A stretch of DNA of 64,000 nt from Phycisphaera mikurensis NBRC 102666 (lineage in GTDB: Bacteria; Planctomycetota; Phycisphaerae; Phycisphaerales; SM1A02): positions 1 to 64,000 of the forward strand of contig CAMDUB010000005.1 of the NCBI GenBank assembly GCA_945878575.1, written 5' to 3'. A program made the position numbers and the translations under genes. Under the pieces are notes generated by a model. That model worked only from the letters and a program-made list of their open reading frames with translations. It made no database searches and was not told the DNA's origin. Shown here piece by piece: positions 1 to 7,730 of the stretch. Each line of letters opens with the position of its first letter. Position 1 is the first letter of the stretch.

Positions 1-460
1 ACTGCCGACGCAACCCGCTCTTTCCGGCGTCACCAAAACTCCACGGCTCACTGCGTGTCACCACCGCCCCGGGATCGTTCCAGACGGTCTCGGCTCCATA
101 CCAGTTGTCCACGTTGCGCTGCTCTTCAAAGGCGCGCTCGGAGATCGTGGCATAGGAATCGACTCCAAGCATGCCCGCCAACGCGTTGGGCCAAAATGTT
201 GGGTTCGCGAGATTTGTCCCCATATCCGCTGCTACTTTGCTGCCTTCCCATGGAAGAGTGTCATCGTGAATTGCAGCCCATGAGTCCATAGCCATGCCCC
301 ACTGTCGAAGATTTGACTGACTCTTGGTTGCCCAACCAGCGCGCCGCATCGACCCGAGCGCAGGTACCAGAAGCCCAATCAATAGTGCAATGATGGAGAC
401 AGTCACCATCAATTCAACGAGCGTAAACGCGCGGCGTCGAGTCTTCATGCGCATCACCAT
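1..460 (-). CDS. Type IV/II pseudopilin-like secreted protein, 3' end outside window
   Basis: The reverse strand from 460 reads a short basic leader (MVMRMKTRRR), then the prepilin signature AFTLVELMVTVSIIALLIGL and a hydrophobic helix, as in type II secretion/type IV prepilins cleaved by a PilD-like peptidase before the Phe. The rest (about residues 40-153) contains many Trp and Asn and looks like the globular domain of Planctomycete G-like pseudopilins. The frame stays open to base 1, so the C-terminus is missing. In-frame ATGs lie at 460, 454 and 448; 460 is chosen because AGGTG (465-469) precedes it at 4 nt. Such genes are numerous in Planctomycetes and the individual role is unknown; a structural pseudopilin or surface-displayed protein is inferred. 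Confidence 0.75.
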   Translation of the reverse strand, partial: MVMRMKTRRRAFTLVELMVTVSIIALLIGLLVPALGSMRRAGWATKSQSNLRQWGMAMDSWAAIHDDTLPWEGSKVAADMGTNLANPTFWPNALAGMLGVDSYATISERAFEEQRNVDNWYGAETVWNDPGAVVTRSEPWSFGDAGKSGLRRQ

Positions 461-530
461 ACCGCACCTGCAATGGGTCTGCAAAGATTCTTGCTTTGCA
501 GTTGCTGAACGCACAGCACACACAAAATGA

Positions 531-565
531 ATCGACCCTTCGCAGTTTCGGTGCGAAGGGTCGAT
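531..565 (-). terminator. Intrinsic terminator after the H1-like gene
   Basis: A perfect 13-bp inverted repeat (531-543 with 553-565) with a 9-nt loop is followed on the minus strand by TCATTTTGTG. It lies 40 nt past the stop of the H1-like gene at 605, so it most likely ends that transcript. It also separates that gene from the pseudopilin. Confidence 0.75.
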
Positions 566-604
566 GTGTGACGGAGAAATATGAATCGCGGTCAGTCGAA
601 TGAC

Positions 605-1027
605 TTAGCGCTTGCCAGCGGTCTTTGCGAAGGTCTTGGCGAAAGTCTTGGTCGCAGTGGTCTTCTTACCAGTGGTCGACTTCTTCGCAGTGGTCTTCGT
701 GGTTGCCTTGGTGGTTGCCTTCGTCGTTGGCTTGGTAGCGAACTTCGTGGTGGCCTTGGTGGTCGGCTTGGTAGCAGACTTGGTGGCGGTCTTGGTGGTC
801 TTGGTGGTGGCCTTGGTGGTCGGCTTCACAACGGTCTTGACGGTGAGCGTCTTACCGGTGGTCTTCTTAGCACCAGTGGTCTTCTTGGTGGTCTTCGGAT
901 GAACGATGTCAGAGATCATCGACATGACGCCGGTCTTGGTGCCCGACTTGGTGGTCGTGGACTTGCCGGAAAACTTGGATGCGAGGAGGTTCTTGATCAT
1001 GCCAGTGGTGGAAGTGTTCTTCTTCAT
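605..1027 (-). CDS. Histone H1-like Lys/Thr-repeat protein
   Basis: A 140-residue, very basic, low-complexity protein. The first 40 residues (MKKNTSTTGMIKNLLASKFS...) may form a short helix; from about residue 44 the chain is almost only T, K, A with some V, in units such as KPTTKATTK and TKTA. This composition resembles the C-terminal tails of eukaryotic H1 and of bacterial H1-like proteins (PAKKA-type), which bind DNA through charge alone. A DNA-compacting role is inferred from composition; no folded domain is recognisable. The repetitive coding DNA (CTTGGTGG-type units on the plus strand) is prone to slippage, so length probably varies between strains. It is transcribed alone and has its own terminator. 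Confidence 0.6.
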   Translation of the reverse strand: MKKNTSTTGMIKNLLASKFSGKSTTTKSGTKTGVMSMISDIVHPKTTKKTTGAKKTTGKTLTVKTVVKPTTKATTKTTKTATKSATKPTTKATTKFATKPTTKATTKATTKTTAKKSTTGKKTTATKTFAKTFAKTAGKR

Positions 1028-1083
1028 CTCCGCAGTGTGACGAAATTCGGCGCAAGCGTCAAGCGGAGGTGGGCTTGGTGACT

Positions 1084-1131
1084 GATTTGGTGGCGGAGTT
1101 GGTCACGGATTTGGTGACGGAGTTGGTGACC
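1084..1131. repeat. Four tandem 12-nt units upstream of the H1-like gene
   Basis: Four imperfect 12-nt units (GATTTGGTGGCG, GAGTTGGTCACG, GATTTGGTGACG, GAGTTGGTGACC) lie 57 nt upstream of the H1-like start. On the minus strand they read VTNSVTKSVTNS-like peptide, similar in style to the TK repeats of that gene but in another frame. They may be a decayed or frameshifted 5' extension of that gene. Confidence 0.6.
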
Positions 1132-1260
1132 TCGCGTCGGCATGATGCCGCATGGAACCGCATGACCTGGGCAGGTCCGCGCTCCCGTGAGACCGATCGC
1201 CTCCCCCCAATCAACAATCCCCCCGGCGCCGGGATGCACTCCCGGAAATTCCGCCTTGAT

Positions 1261-1397
1261 TTGCTTGCCATCGGGCTCCGCGGGTACAGTCTCTGTCTGC
1301 AGCGCGATCGCTGCGGACCCAGGTCGACGGCGGCGCTCGATCTGGAAATGTGAACCACCGTTGACACTGCCGCCGGATTCTTCCTAAGGACTCTCCT
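1261..1397 (+). promoter_or_regulatory. infC leader with putative promoter and hairpin
   Basis: A weak promoter-like pair TTGCTT (1261-1266) and TACAGT (1285-1290) has an 18-nt spacer. Just downstream, 1296-1317 forms a 9-bp stem (TCTGCAGCG with CGCTGCGGA, one U-G pair) around the loop CGAT. AAGGA at 1386-1390 is the infC Shine-Dalgarno. The rest of the 1028-1260 gap shows only the 12-nt tandem units and no other gene. Confidence 0.35.
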
Positions 1398-2101
<704 letters not shown>

Positions 2102-2105
<4 letters not shown>

Positions 2106-2551
2106 GTGGAGACGGAGCGGTTGACCGCAGCGGTGGCTCGAGCGGCACGGGCAGCATTGGCGCTGTCCCTGGTCGTCCACCCGCCGCTAACGGCGAACTC
2201 ATGTTGCGCACCTTTGCGTTTCCGGCTGATGCAAATCCAGCAGGAGACATCTTTGGCGGGTGGCTCCTTGGACAAATGGATATTGCGGGCGCCAGTCTTG
2301 CCCGTCGGCGCGCGCACGGGCGCGTAGCCACGGTGGCGATCGCGCAGATGACCTTCAAGCTTCCGGTCTTTGTCGGAGACGAAGTGAGTTGCTACTGCTC
2401 GGTTGTCCGCGTCGGAAACACGAGCGTGACGATCGACGTGGAAGCATGGGCGCGCCGAGCGGATGGCGACGACCTGGCACGCGTGACCGAAGGGGTGTTC
2501 ACGTACGTTGCCTTAGGTGCGGATCGCCGGGCGCGGCAGATTCCGAAGTAA
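2102..2551 (+). CDS. Hotdog-fold acyl-CoA thioesterase (YciA-like)
   Basis: The core motif ANPAGDIFGGWLLGQMDIAG (residues about 44-63) is typical of the YciA/acyl-CoA hydrolase branch of hotdog enzymes, in which the Asp of GDIFGG is the general base; these cleave acyl-CoA to free acid and CoA. The 149-residue length fits a single hotdog domain, with a Gly/Ser-rich N-terminal stretch of about 30 residues that may be disordered. The GTG start overlaps the infC stop (GTGA), so translation is coupled to infC. Substrate range cannot be read from sequence. Confidence 0.8.
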
Positions 2552-2680
2552 CTCGTGGTCTGGGCGGGGGCGTTGTTGTGACGCGCTTTGGCTGGTCCGC
2601 GTTGTGGGATTGCGCGTTCGTGCTGGGCGGCGTTGTTGCATCACGCTTTCGTACTGGCCCTGATACATCACGTTTGCCTA

Positions 2681-2749
2681 CTGGCCCGCATCCGCCTTAC
2701 GAGGATGGCCGCTGAGCGCGGCCCTATCCTCTCCGGCGCCTGCGGCCAG
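2681..2749 (+). repeat. 69-nt palindromic element, copy 1
   Basis: The element begins CTGGCCCGCA and ends TGCGGCCAG, which pair as an outer stem (one bulged C). The centre (2701-2731) pairs GAGGAT-GGCCGC with GCGGCC-CT-ATCCTC around TGAGC. Four more copies of exactly 69 nt lie at 12637, 12967, 13065 and 57316. Upstream, about 2625-2680 holds two diverged copies of a unit with CATCACG and TACTGGCC, also found beside the other copies. It sits between the thioesterase and argR genes. Confidence 0.85.
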
Positions 2750-2815
2750 ATGGGACCGACTCAAATTACGTCACCTGCAATGGGAAACATTGGCAAAATA
2801 TCGCCAAATTGGCGC

Positions 2816-2850
2816 TTGCATAATCATGCACTGTGATGTATATTCATGCA
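2816..2850 (+). promoter_or_regulatory. argR promoter with two ARG-box-like operators
   Basis: Two imperfect palindromes, TGCAT-AATC-ATGCA (2817-2830) and TGTAT-ATTC-ATGCA (2837-2850), are centred 20 bp apart, close to the paired 18-bp ARG boxes bound by ArgR hexamers. They cover a promoter-like pair TTGCAT (2816-2821) and TATATT (2839-2844) with a 17-nt spacer. Transcription would begin near 2851, directly at the argR ATG. Repression by arginine-bound ArgR, of itself and the downstream arg genes, is inferred. Confidence 0.6.
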
Positions 2851-2851
2851 C

Positions 2852-3328
2852 ATGTCAGTTACTGCCGTCAGTCCTGTTCAGCGCCGTGCTCGTATTGCTG
2901 CCCTCATCAGCAGCAATCAGGTGTGGAGCCAACAGCAACTTGCATCGCTTCTCAAGCGGCGCGAAGGCATTGATGTCACACAGGCAACCCTGTCGCGTGA
3001 TCTCACCGAGATGGGGCTTGTGAAAGGTGCCAACGGTTACATGTTGCCCGGCACCAACCCCGCCCTGCCCGTGGAAGGTCGCGAGGCCGCGCTCGGTGCC
3101 GCGCTTCGTCAGCACCTGGTTTCTGTCACGCGAGGCGGAACGCTCGTCGTACTCAAGACACCCAGCGGTCACGCGAATTCGCTGGCCATTGAGCTGGACC
3201 GCGCCGGTCTACCCGGCACCCTCGGCACTATTGCCGGGGATGACACCATCTTCGTAGCCGCCAAGGATTCTGACGCGGCTGCGTCCCTCGCACGCACCAT
3301 CGAGCGCCTCGCTCGCTCCGCCGCCTAA
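2852..3328 (+). CDS. argR: Arginine repressor ArgR
   Basis: ArgR is a hexameric, arginine-sensing regulator with an N-terminal winged helix. Here residues about 8-70 carry the helix-turn-helix, with VWSQQQLASLL and the recognition stretch VTQATLSRDLTEMGLVK, matching the family's SQATVSRDI motif. The C-terminal oligomerisation/arginine domain has GHANSLAIELDRAGLPGTLGTIAGDDTIFV, where GTIAGDDT is the classic arginine-binding segment. ATGs occur at 2846 and 2852; neither has a Shine-Dalgarno, and the promoter -10 ends at 2844, so a leaderless message from 2852 is preferred. It is the first gene of the arg cluster, 22 nt before argC, and is likely autoregulated. Confidence 0.9.
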   Translation: MSVTAVSPVQRRARIAALISSNQVWSQQQLASLLKRREGIDVTQATLSRDLTEMGLVKGANGYMLPGTNPALPVEGREAALGAALRQHLVSVTRGGTLVVLKTPSGHANSLAIELDRAGLPGTLGTIAGDDTIFVAAKDSDAAASLARTIERLARSAA

Positions 3329-3350
3329 CTGCGGCAAAGGATCTGGTCCC

Positions 3351-4421
3351 ATGGCTGACAGCATCCGCATTGTCATTGTCGGCGCACCGGGTTACACCGG
3401 CGCTGAACTTGCCACCCTGCTCGCCGCGCACCCGCACGCGGAGATCGTGGGCCTTTTTGGCAGCGAACGCCGCGCTACTGATGGCAAGCCGGAGCTCATG
3501 TCGGACCTGTTCCCGCGTCTTGCGGGCGCCGTGGATCTCCCGGTCCGCGCAGCCGATGTGGCAGCCATCATCGCATGCGAACCCGACGCAGTCTTCCTCG
3601 CTACGCCGCATGAAGCAAGCGAAAAACTGGCACCGATGCTGCTTGCCGCTGGCATCGTTGTCCTGGACCTCTCCGCTGCGTTTCGTCTCAAGAATCCGGC
3701 GCTCTATCCAACGCATTACGGGTTCGAACACGGTCACGCTGCATTGCTTGCCGATGCTGTCTACGGACTGCCAGAACTGGCTGATGATGACATCCGCACC
3801 GCGAACTTGATTGCGTGCCCGGGCTGCTATCCGACATCAGTCATCCTCCCGCTACGTCCACTGGTCGTTGCTGGCATCATTGATCTAACGCGCGCAGTCA
3901 TCGTCGATAGCGCCTCGGGCGTGAGCGGTGCTGGGCGTTCAGCGGCCGTCAAGAGCCTCTTCTGCGAAGTCAGCCTGCAGTCGTACGGCGTACTGACGCA
4001 TCGACATCAGCCAGAAATGGCGCAAGAAACGGGCGCGCGCATTCTGTTTACGCCGCACCTGGTGGCACTTGACCGAGGCATTCTTTCCACCATTCACGCG
4101 GAACTGGCGCCTGGCTACACACTGGCTGACGCGCGCGCATGCCTCGAAAAGTCCTACGCGCAAGCCCCGTTCGTGCGATTGCTGCCAGCCGGCCGCTGGC
4201 CATCGATCGCCAGCGTGACGCGCACCAACTGCTGCGATATCGCGCTTGGAACCGACGAAACCGGCACGCACTTGGTGATGTCCAGTGCGATCGACAACCT
4301 TGTTAAAGGCGCGGCCGGTCAAGCTATTCAATGCCTGAACCTGCGATTTGGTTTCGATGAAACAACCGCCCTCGGCATCGCGCGCCGTGCGCACGCGCTC
4401 GCCAATGAGGTGATGTCCTAA
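3351..4421 (+). CDS. argC: N-acetyl-gamma-glutamyl-phosphate reductase
   Basis: ArgC reduces N-acetylglutamyl-phosphate to the semialdehyde with NADPH, the third step of arginine synthesis. The NADP-binding loop GAPGYTGAEL occupies residues 11-20 and the catalytic cysteine lies in ACPGCYPT (Cys159). SASGVSGAGR, H(R)HQPEM and FTPHL are the expected substrate-side motifs. The length of 356 is normal for the short ArgC type. The stop TAA overlaps the argB ATG by one base, so the two are translationally coupled. Confidence 0.96.
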   Translation: MADSIRIVIVGAPGYTGAELATLLAAHPHAEIVGLFGSERRATDGKPELMSDLFPRLAGAVDLPVRAADVAAIIACEPDAVFLATPHEASEKLAPMLLAAGIVVLDLSAAFRLKNPALYPTHYGFEHGHAALLADAVYGLPELADDDIRTANLIACPGCYPTSVILPLRPLVVAGIIDLTRAVIVDSASGVSGAGRSAAVKSLFCEVSLQSYGVLTHRHQPEMAQETGARILFTPHLVALDRGILSTIHAELAPGYTLADARACLEKSYAQAPFVRLLPAGRWPSIASVTRTNCCDIALGTDETGTHLVMSSAIDNLVKGAAGQAIQCLNLRFGFDETTALGIARRAHALANEVMS

Positions 4422-5314
4422 TGCGCCCCGCACCACTGGTGGTCAAACTTGGGGGCGCACTGCTCGATGATGCCGCGCAGTTCCCACAGGTATTCGACGC
4501 CCTCGCTCGCATGCACCAACTGCATGCGGGAGGGTTGGTCATTGTGCACGGCGGTGGCAAAGCCGTCGATCGCCAGCTCGAGCGCGTCGGCCTTCACACG
4601 GAACGCCGTGAAGGCATCCGCATCACCCCGCCCGAAGCGGTCGAACAAGTTACCGCTGTCCTTGCGGGCGCCATGAACACGCAGCTCCTTGGGTTGCTCC
4701 TTTCGCGCGGAGTCTCCGCGGTTGGCCTCACCCTCTCGGATGGACACTTGTCCCGCGCCATCAAAACGCAGCGATTCACGTTCGACCCAGGCCGCGTTGG
4801 TGAACTCGTCGGCGGCGACGGCGCGCTCGTTCATCACTTGCTTTCAGGGGGATTCTTGCCAGTCCTCTCCTCGATCGCCGTCTGTGAGGCGGGTGGATTC
4901 CTGAACGTCAATGCCGACGATGCTGCGGCGCAACTTGCGGGAATTTTGCGCGCACAAGGCCTGCTGCTCCTCACCGATGTTCCCGGGGTCAAAGATGCAC
5001 ACGGTCAAGTGATTGCCGAACTCACCGCATCAGCGGCAGAGACCCTCATCGCTGACGGCACCGTGACTGGCGGCATGATTGCCAAAGTACGCGGCGCCCT
5101 TGATGCGGCACAGCGCGCCGGCGTTCCCGTTGTCATTGCGTCATGGGGCGATCCAGCAGCACTCGAGGCACTGGCTACGGGGGCTGCGATCGGTACCCGC
5201 GTGCTACCGAGCACGTCGGTCACGCCTGCCCCGCTCGCCACCCCGAACACCCCGAACAACAGTTCGACCACGCCCGCAACGCTCGCCGCACTCTCCGGAG
5301 CAACTCAATCATGA
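4421..5314 (+). CDS. argB: Acetylglutamate kinase
   Basis: ArgB phosphorylates N-acetylglutamate, the committed step that arginine often inhibits. The amino-acid-kinase fold shows VVKLGGALLDD at the start, the glycine loop VIVHGGGKAVD, NVNADDAAAQLA for substrate and ADP contacts, and GGMIAKVRGALDA with the catalytic Lys near the C-terminus. After residue about 265 a Pro/Thr/Ser/Asn-rich tail (TPAPLATPNTPNNSSTTPA) of some 30 residues has no counterpart in typical ArgB and looks disordered. The extra N-terminal helix of arginine-inhibited ArgB is absent, so feedback sensitivity is doubtful. Its stop overlaps the argF start (ATGA). Confidence 0.95.
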   Translation: MRPAPLVVKLGGALLDDAAQFPQVFDALARMHQLHAGGLVIVHGGGKAVDRQLERVGLHTERREGIRITPPEAVEQVTAVLAGAMNTQLLGLLLSRGVSAVGLTLSDGHLSRAIKTQRFTFDPGRVGELVGGDGALVHHLLSGGFLPVLSSIAVCEAGGFLNVNADDAAAQLAGILRAQGLLLLTDVPGVKDAHGQVIAELTASAAETLIADGTVTGGMIAKVRGALDAAQRAGVPVVIASWGDPAALEALATGAAIGTRVLPSTSVTPAPLATPNTPNNSSTTPATLAALSGATQS

Positions 5315-6312
5315 ATTCGTTCCAACCCATCGGAAGCAAAGACCTCTTGCGCTTGAGCGATCTTGCGCAACACGAGATCCTTGACATACTTGCCACGGCT
5401 GCGGAATTCAAACGCAACCCCGCGCGCGTTGCCGGCGCCATGTCCGGCAAGAGCGTGTGCATGCTCTTTGAGAAGCCATCTCTGCGAACGCGCATGAGTT
5501 TCGAAGTTGGAGTGTTTCGCATGGGCGGGCAAGCCATTTACCTTGACCACCGCGAAGCACCGCTCGGGACCCGTGAAACCATCAGTGATTACGGCAAGAA
5601 CCTTGAGCGCTGGTGCCATGCCATCGTGGCGCGCGTGCACTCCCACTCCACAGTGGTTGGCCTCGCGATAGCCACGCGTGTTCCAGTGATCAACACACTG
5701 TGCGACATGCACCATCCCTGCCAGGCGCTCGCTGACCTGCAGACGCTGGTCGAGCGGGGCTATCATCTCAATCACTCGCGACTCGCGTGGGTTGGCGACG
5801 GAAACAACGTCTGCCATTCGCTCATTGAGGCTGCGTCGATCCTCGGCTTTGGAATCACGGTGGTTACGCCCAAGGGCTTCGAGCCGGACAGCACCGTGGT
5901 CAGTCAGTGCGTTGCTCGCAGCATGCGCACCGGCGCACGGATCGAGATCACTCACGACATGGGTGCCATTCAGGGCGCGTTCGCTGTCTACACCGACACC
6001 TGGACCAGCATGGGCCAGACGGAAAGTAACGCAAAAAAGAGCGCGTTCGAAGCGTATCGAGTGGATCGCGAAGTCATGGCCATCGCTGGACCAAAGTCAC
6101 TTTTCATGCACTGCCTTCCCGCGCATCGCGGCGAAGAAGTCACCGATGAGGTCATGGACTCTGCCAACTCGGTGGTCTTTGATCAAGCTGAAAATCGCAT
6201 GCACGCGCAGAACGCGCTGCTCTGTCACCTGCTTTCACCCAAGTCATCGCTGACTAAGAGCGACGATTTCAATAATGCGCATGCGCGCCACCCCACTCCT
6301 GCACTGCAGTAA
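5311..6312 (+). CDS. argF: Ornithine carbamoyltransferase
   Basis: The enzyme makes citrulline from ornithine and carbamoyl phosphate. The carbamoyl-phosphate loop is FEKPSLRTRMSF (SLRTR at residues 57-61), followed by MHHPCQAL, the GDGNNVCHS segment that binds ornithine, DTWTSMGQ, and HCLPAHRG with the catalytic Cys. These distinguish it from aspartate carbamoyltransferase. The frame is open upstream into argB, but the ATG at 5311, overlapping the argB stop as ATGA, fits the family start (333 residues). The last 20 residues are extra and polar. A gap of 47 nt separates it from argG. Confidence 0.96.
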   Translation: MNSFQPIGSKDLLRLSDLAQHEILDILATAAEFKRNPARVAGAMSGKSVCMLFEKPSLRTRMSFEVGVFRMGGQAIYLDHREAPLGTRETISDYGKNLERWCHAIVARVHSHSTVVGLAIATRVPVINTLCDMHHPCQALADLQTLVERGYHLNHSRLAWVGDGNNVCHSLIEAASILGFGITVVTPKGFEPDSTVVSQCVARSMRTGARIEITHDMGAIQGAFAVYTDTWTSMGQTESNAKKSAFEAYRVDREVMAIAGPKSLFMHCLPAHRGEEVTDEVMDSANSVVFDQAENRMHAQNALLCHLLSPKSSLTKSDDFNNAHARHPTPALQ

Positions 6313-6359
6313 CTAAACCACGCCATCCATTCACGCACCTATTCCCCACGAACAACATC

Positions 6360-7730
6360 ATGAACAACAACACCAACAACTCCACCGCTGCCAACACCCC
6401 AAAGAAGGTCTGCGTCGCCTACTCCGGCGGACTCGACACCTCATGCATCATTCCGTGGCTTCGTGAAACGTACGGCTGCACGGTGGTGGCATGCGTGGCA
6501 GATGTCGGCCAGGGCCAACGCGAACTCGACGGCATCGGCGAGAAGGCAACCAAGACCGGCGCGTCTGAGTGCATCATCGTTGACCTCAAGGAGACATTCC
6601 TCCGTGAGTTTGCATTCCCAATGGCAATCGCTGGATCGGTGTACGAGAATCGCTATCTGATGGGCACATCGATCGCCCGCCCAATCATCGCCCGCGCGCA
6701 GGTTGAAGTGGCGCTTGCCACCGGTTCCGACGCACTCTGCCACGGCTGCACCGGTAAGGGAAACGATCAAGTTCGTTTCGAAAGCACCTACGCCGCGCTG
6801 GCACCGCAATTGCGAGTCATCAGCCCGTGGCGCATCTGGGATCTCAAGAGCCGTGAGGCCATGCTGACCTACCTCAAGGCGCGCAACATCACCACCACCG
6901 CCAGTGCTGAGAAGATTTACAGCCGCGACGCAAACATCTGGCACATCAGCCATGAGGGCGGCGAACTGGAAGACCCGTGGAATGCCCCACCGGAAGACGT
7001 CTGGATGATCACCACCAGTCCAAAGGATGCGCCGGACCGTCACGAAGACGTTGCCATCGTCTTCAAGAAGGGCTATCCCGTCAGCGTCAATGGCAAGGAA
7101 CTGGATGCGGTGGCGCTCCTGACTGAACTCAACGCCATCGGCGCGCGCAACGGCGTCGGTCGCATTGACATCTGCGAGAATCGCTTGGTTGGCATGAAGA
7201 GCCGAGGCGTTTACGAGACCCCGGGCGGCACCATTCTCATGGAGGCTCTGCGTGGACTTGAACAACTCGTGCTCGACCGCGAGACGCTCCATTACCGCGA
7301 GCGCATGGCGCTTGAGTTTGCCAAGGTGATCTACAACGGCACCTGGTTCAGCCCCCTCCGCGAGGCGATGTGGGCTGGCTTTGAGTCGATCGCGCAAGTC
7401 ATGGACGGCGAAGTGGTGGTGCGCTGCTACAAGGGCCACGCCGAAGCTGCCAAGCGTCGATCGCCCAACAGTCTGTTCCATCACGGCTTCGCCACCTTCG
7501 GCGAAGACGAGGTGTATGACCACAAGCACAGCGAGGGCTTCATCCGCCTATTCAGTCTGCCCATGCGCATTCGCGCCCTCTTGGGATTGAGCGCTGACGC
7601 TAAGGCTGCCAACGTCGAAGCCGCGCAATTGGCAACGGCACACGGTCTCGGCGGCGCAGCAACCGCAACGACCACCGCCCCAACAGTCAATGGCGGCGGC
7701 TGCTGCGGCGGAAAGGGAAACTGCTCATGA
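6360..7730 (+). CDS. argG: Argininosuccinate synthase
   Basis: ArgG joins citrulline and aspartate with ATP. The PP-loop AYSGGLDTS lies at residues 20-28, and GNDQVRFE, EDPWNAPPEDVW and GRIDICENRLVGMKSRGVYETPGG are the family's substrate motifs. The first 14 residues are an Asn/Thr-rich extension and the last 35 end in a Gly/Cys tail (GGGCCGGKGNCS) that is unusual and could bind metal, which is speculation. It overlaps argH(A) by ATGA, so the second half of the arg cluster is translationally coupled. Confidence 0.96.
   Translation: MNNNTNNSTAANTPKKVCVAYSGGLDTSCIIPWLRETYGCTVVACVADVGQGQRELDGIGEKATKTGASECIIVDLKETFLREFAFPMAIAGSVYENRYLMGTSIARPIIARAQVEVALATGSDALCHGCTGKGNDQVRFESTYAALAPQLRVISPWRIWDLKSREAMLTYLKARNITTTASAEKIYSRDANIWHISHEGGELEDPWNAPPEDVWMITTSPKDAPDRHEDVAIVFKKGYPVSVNGKELDAVALLTELNAIGARNGVGRIDICENRLVGMKSRGVYETPGGTILMEALRGLEQLVLDRETLHYRERMALEFAKVIYNGTWFSPLREAMWAGFESIAQVMDGEVVVRCYKGHAEAAKRRSPNSLFHHGFATFGEDEVYDHKHSEGFIRLFSLPMRIRALLGLSADAKAANVEAAQLATAHGLGGAATATTTAPTVNGGGCCGGKGNCS

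Noticed and set aside
581-1081. Long Gly/Leu-rich reading frame opposite the H1-like gene
   Set aside because: It is the complement of a repetitive T/K coding sequence; the minus-strand frame has a sensible start and a terminator behind it.
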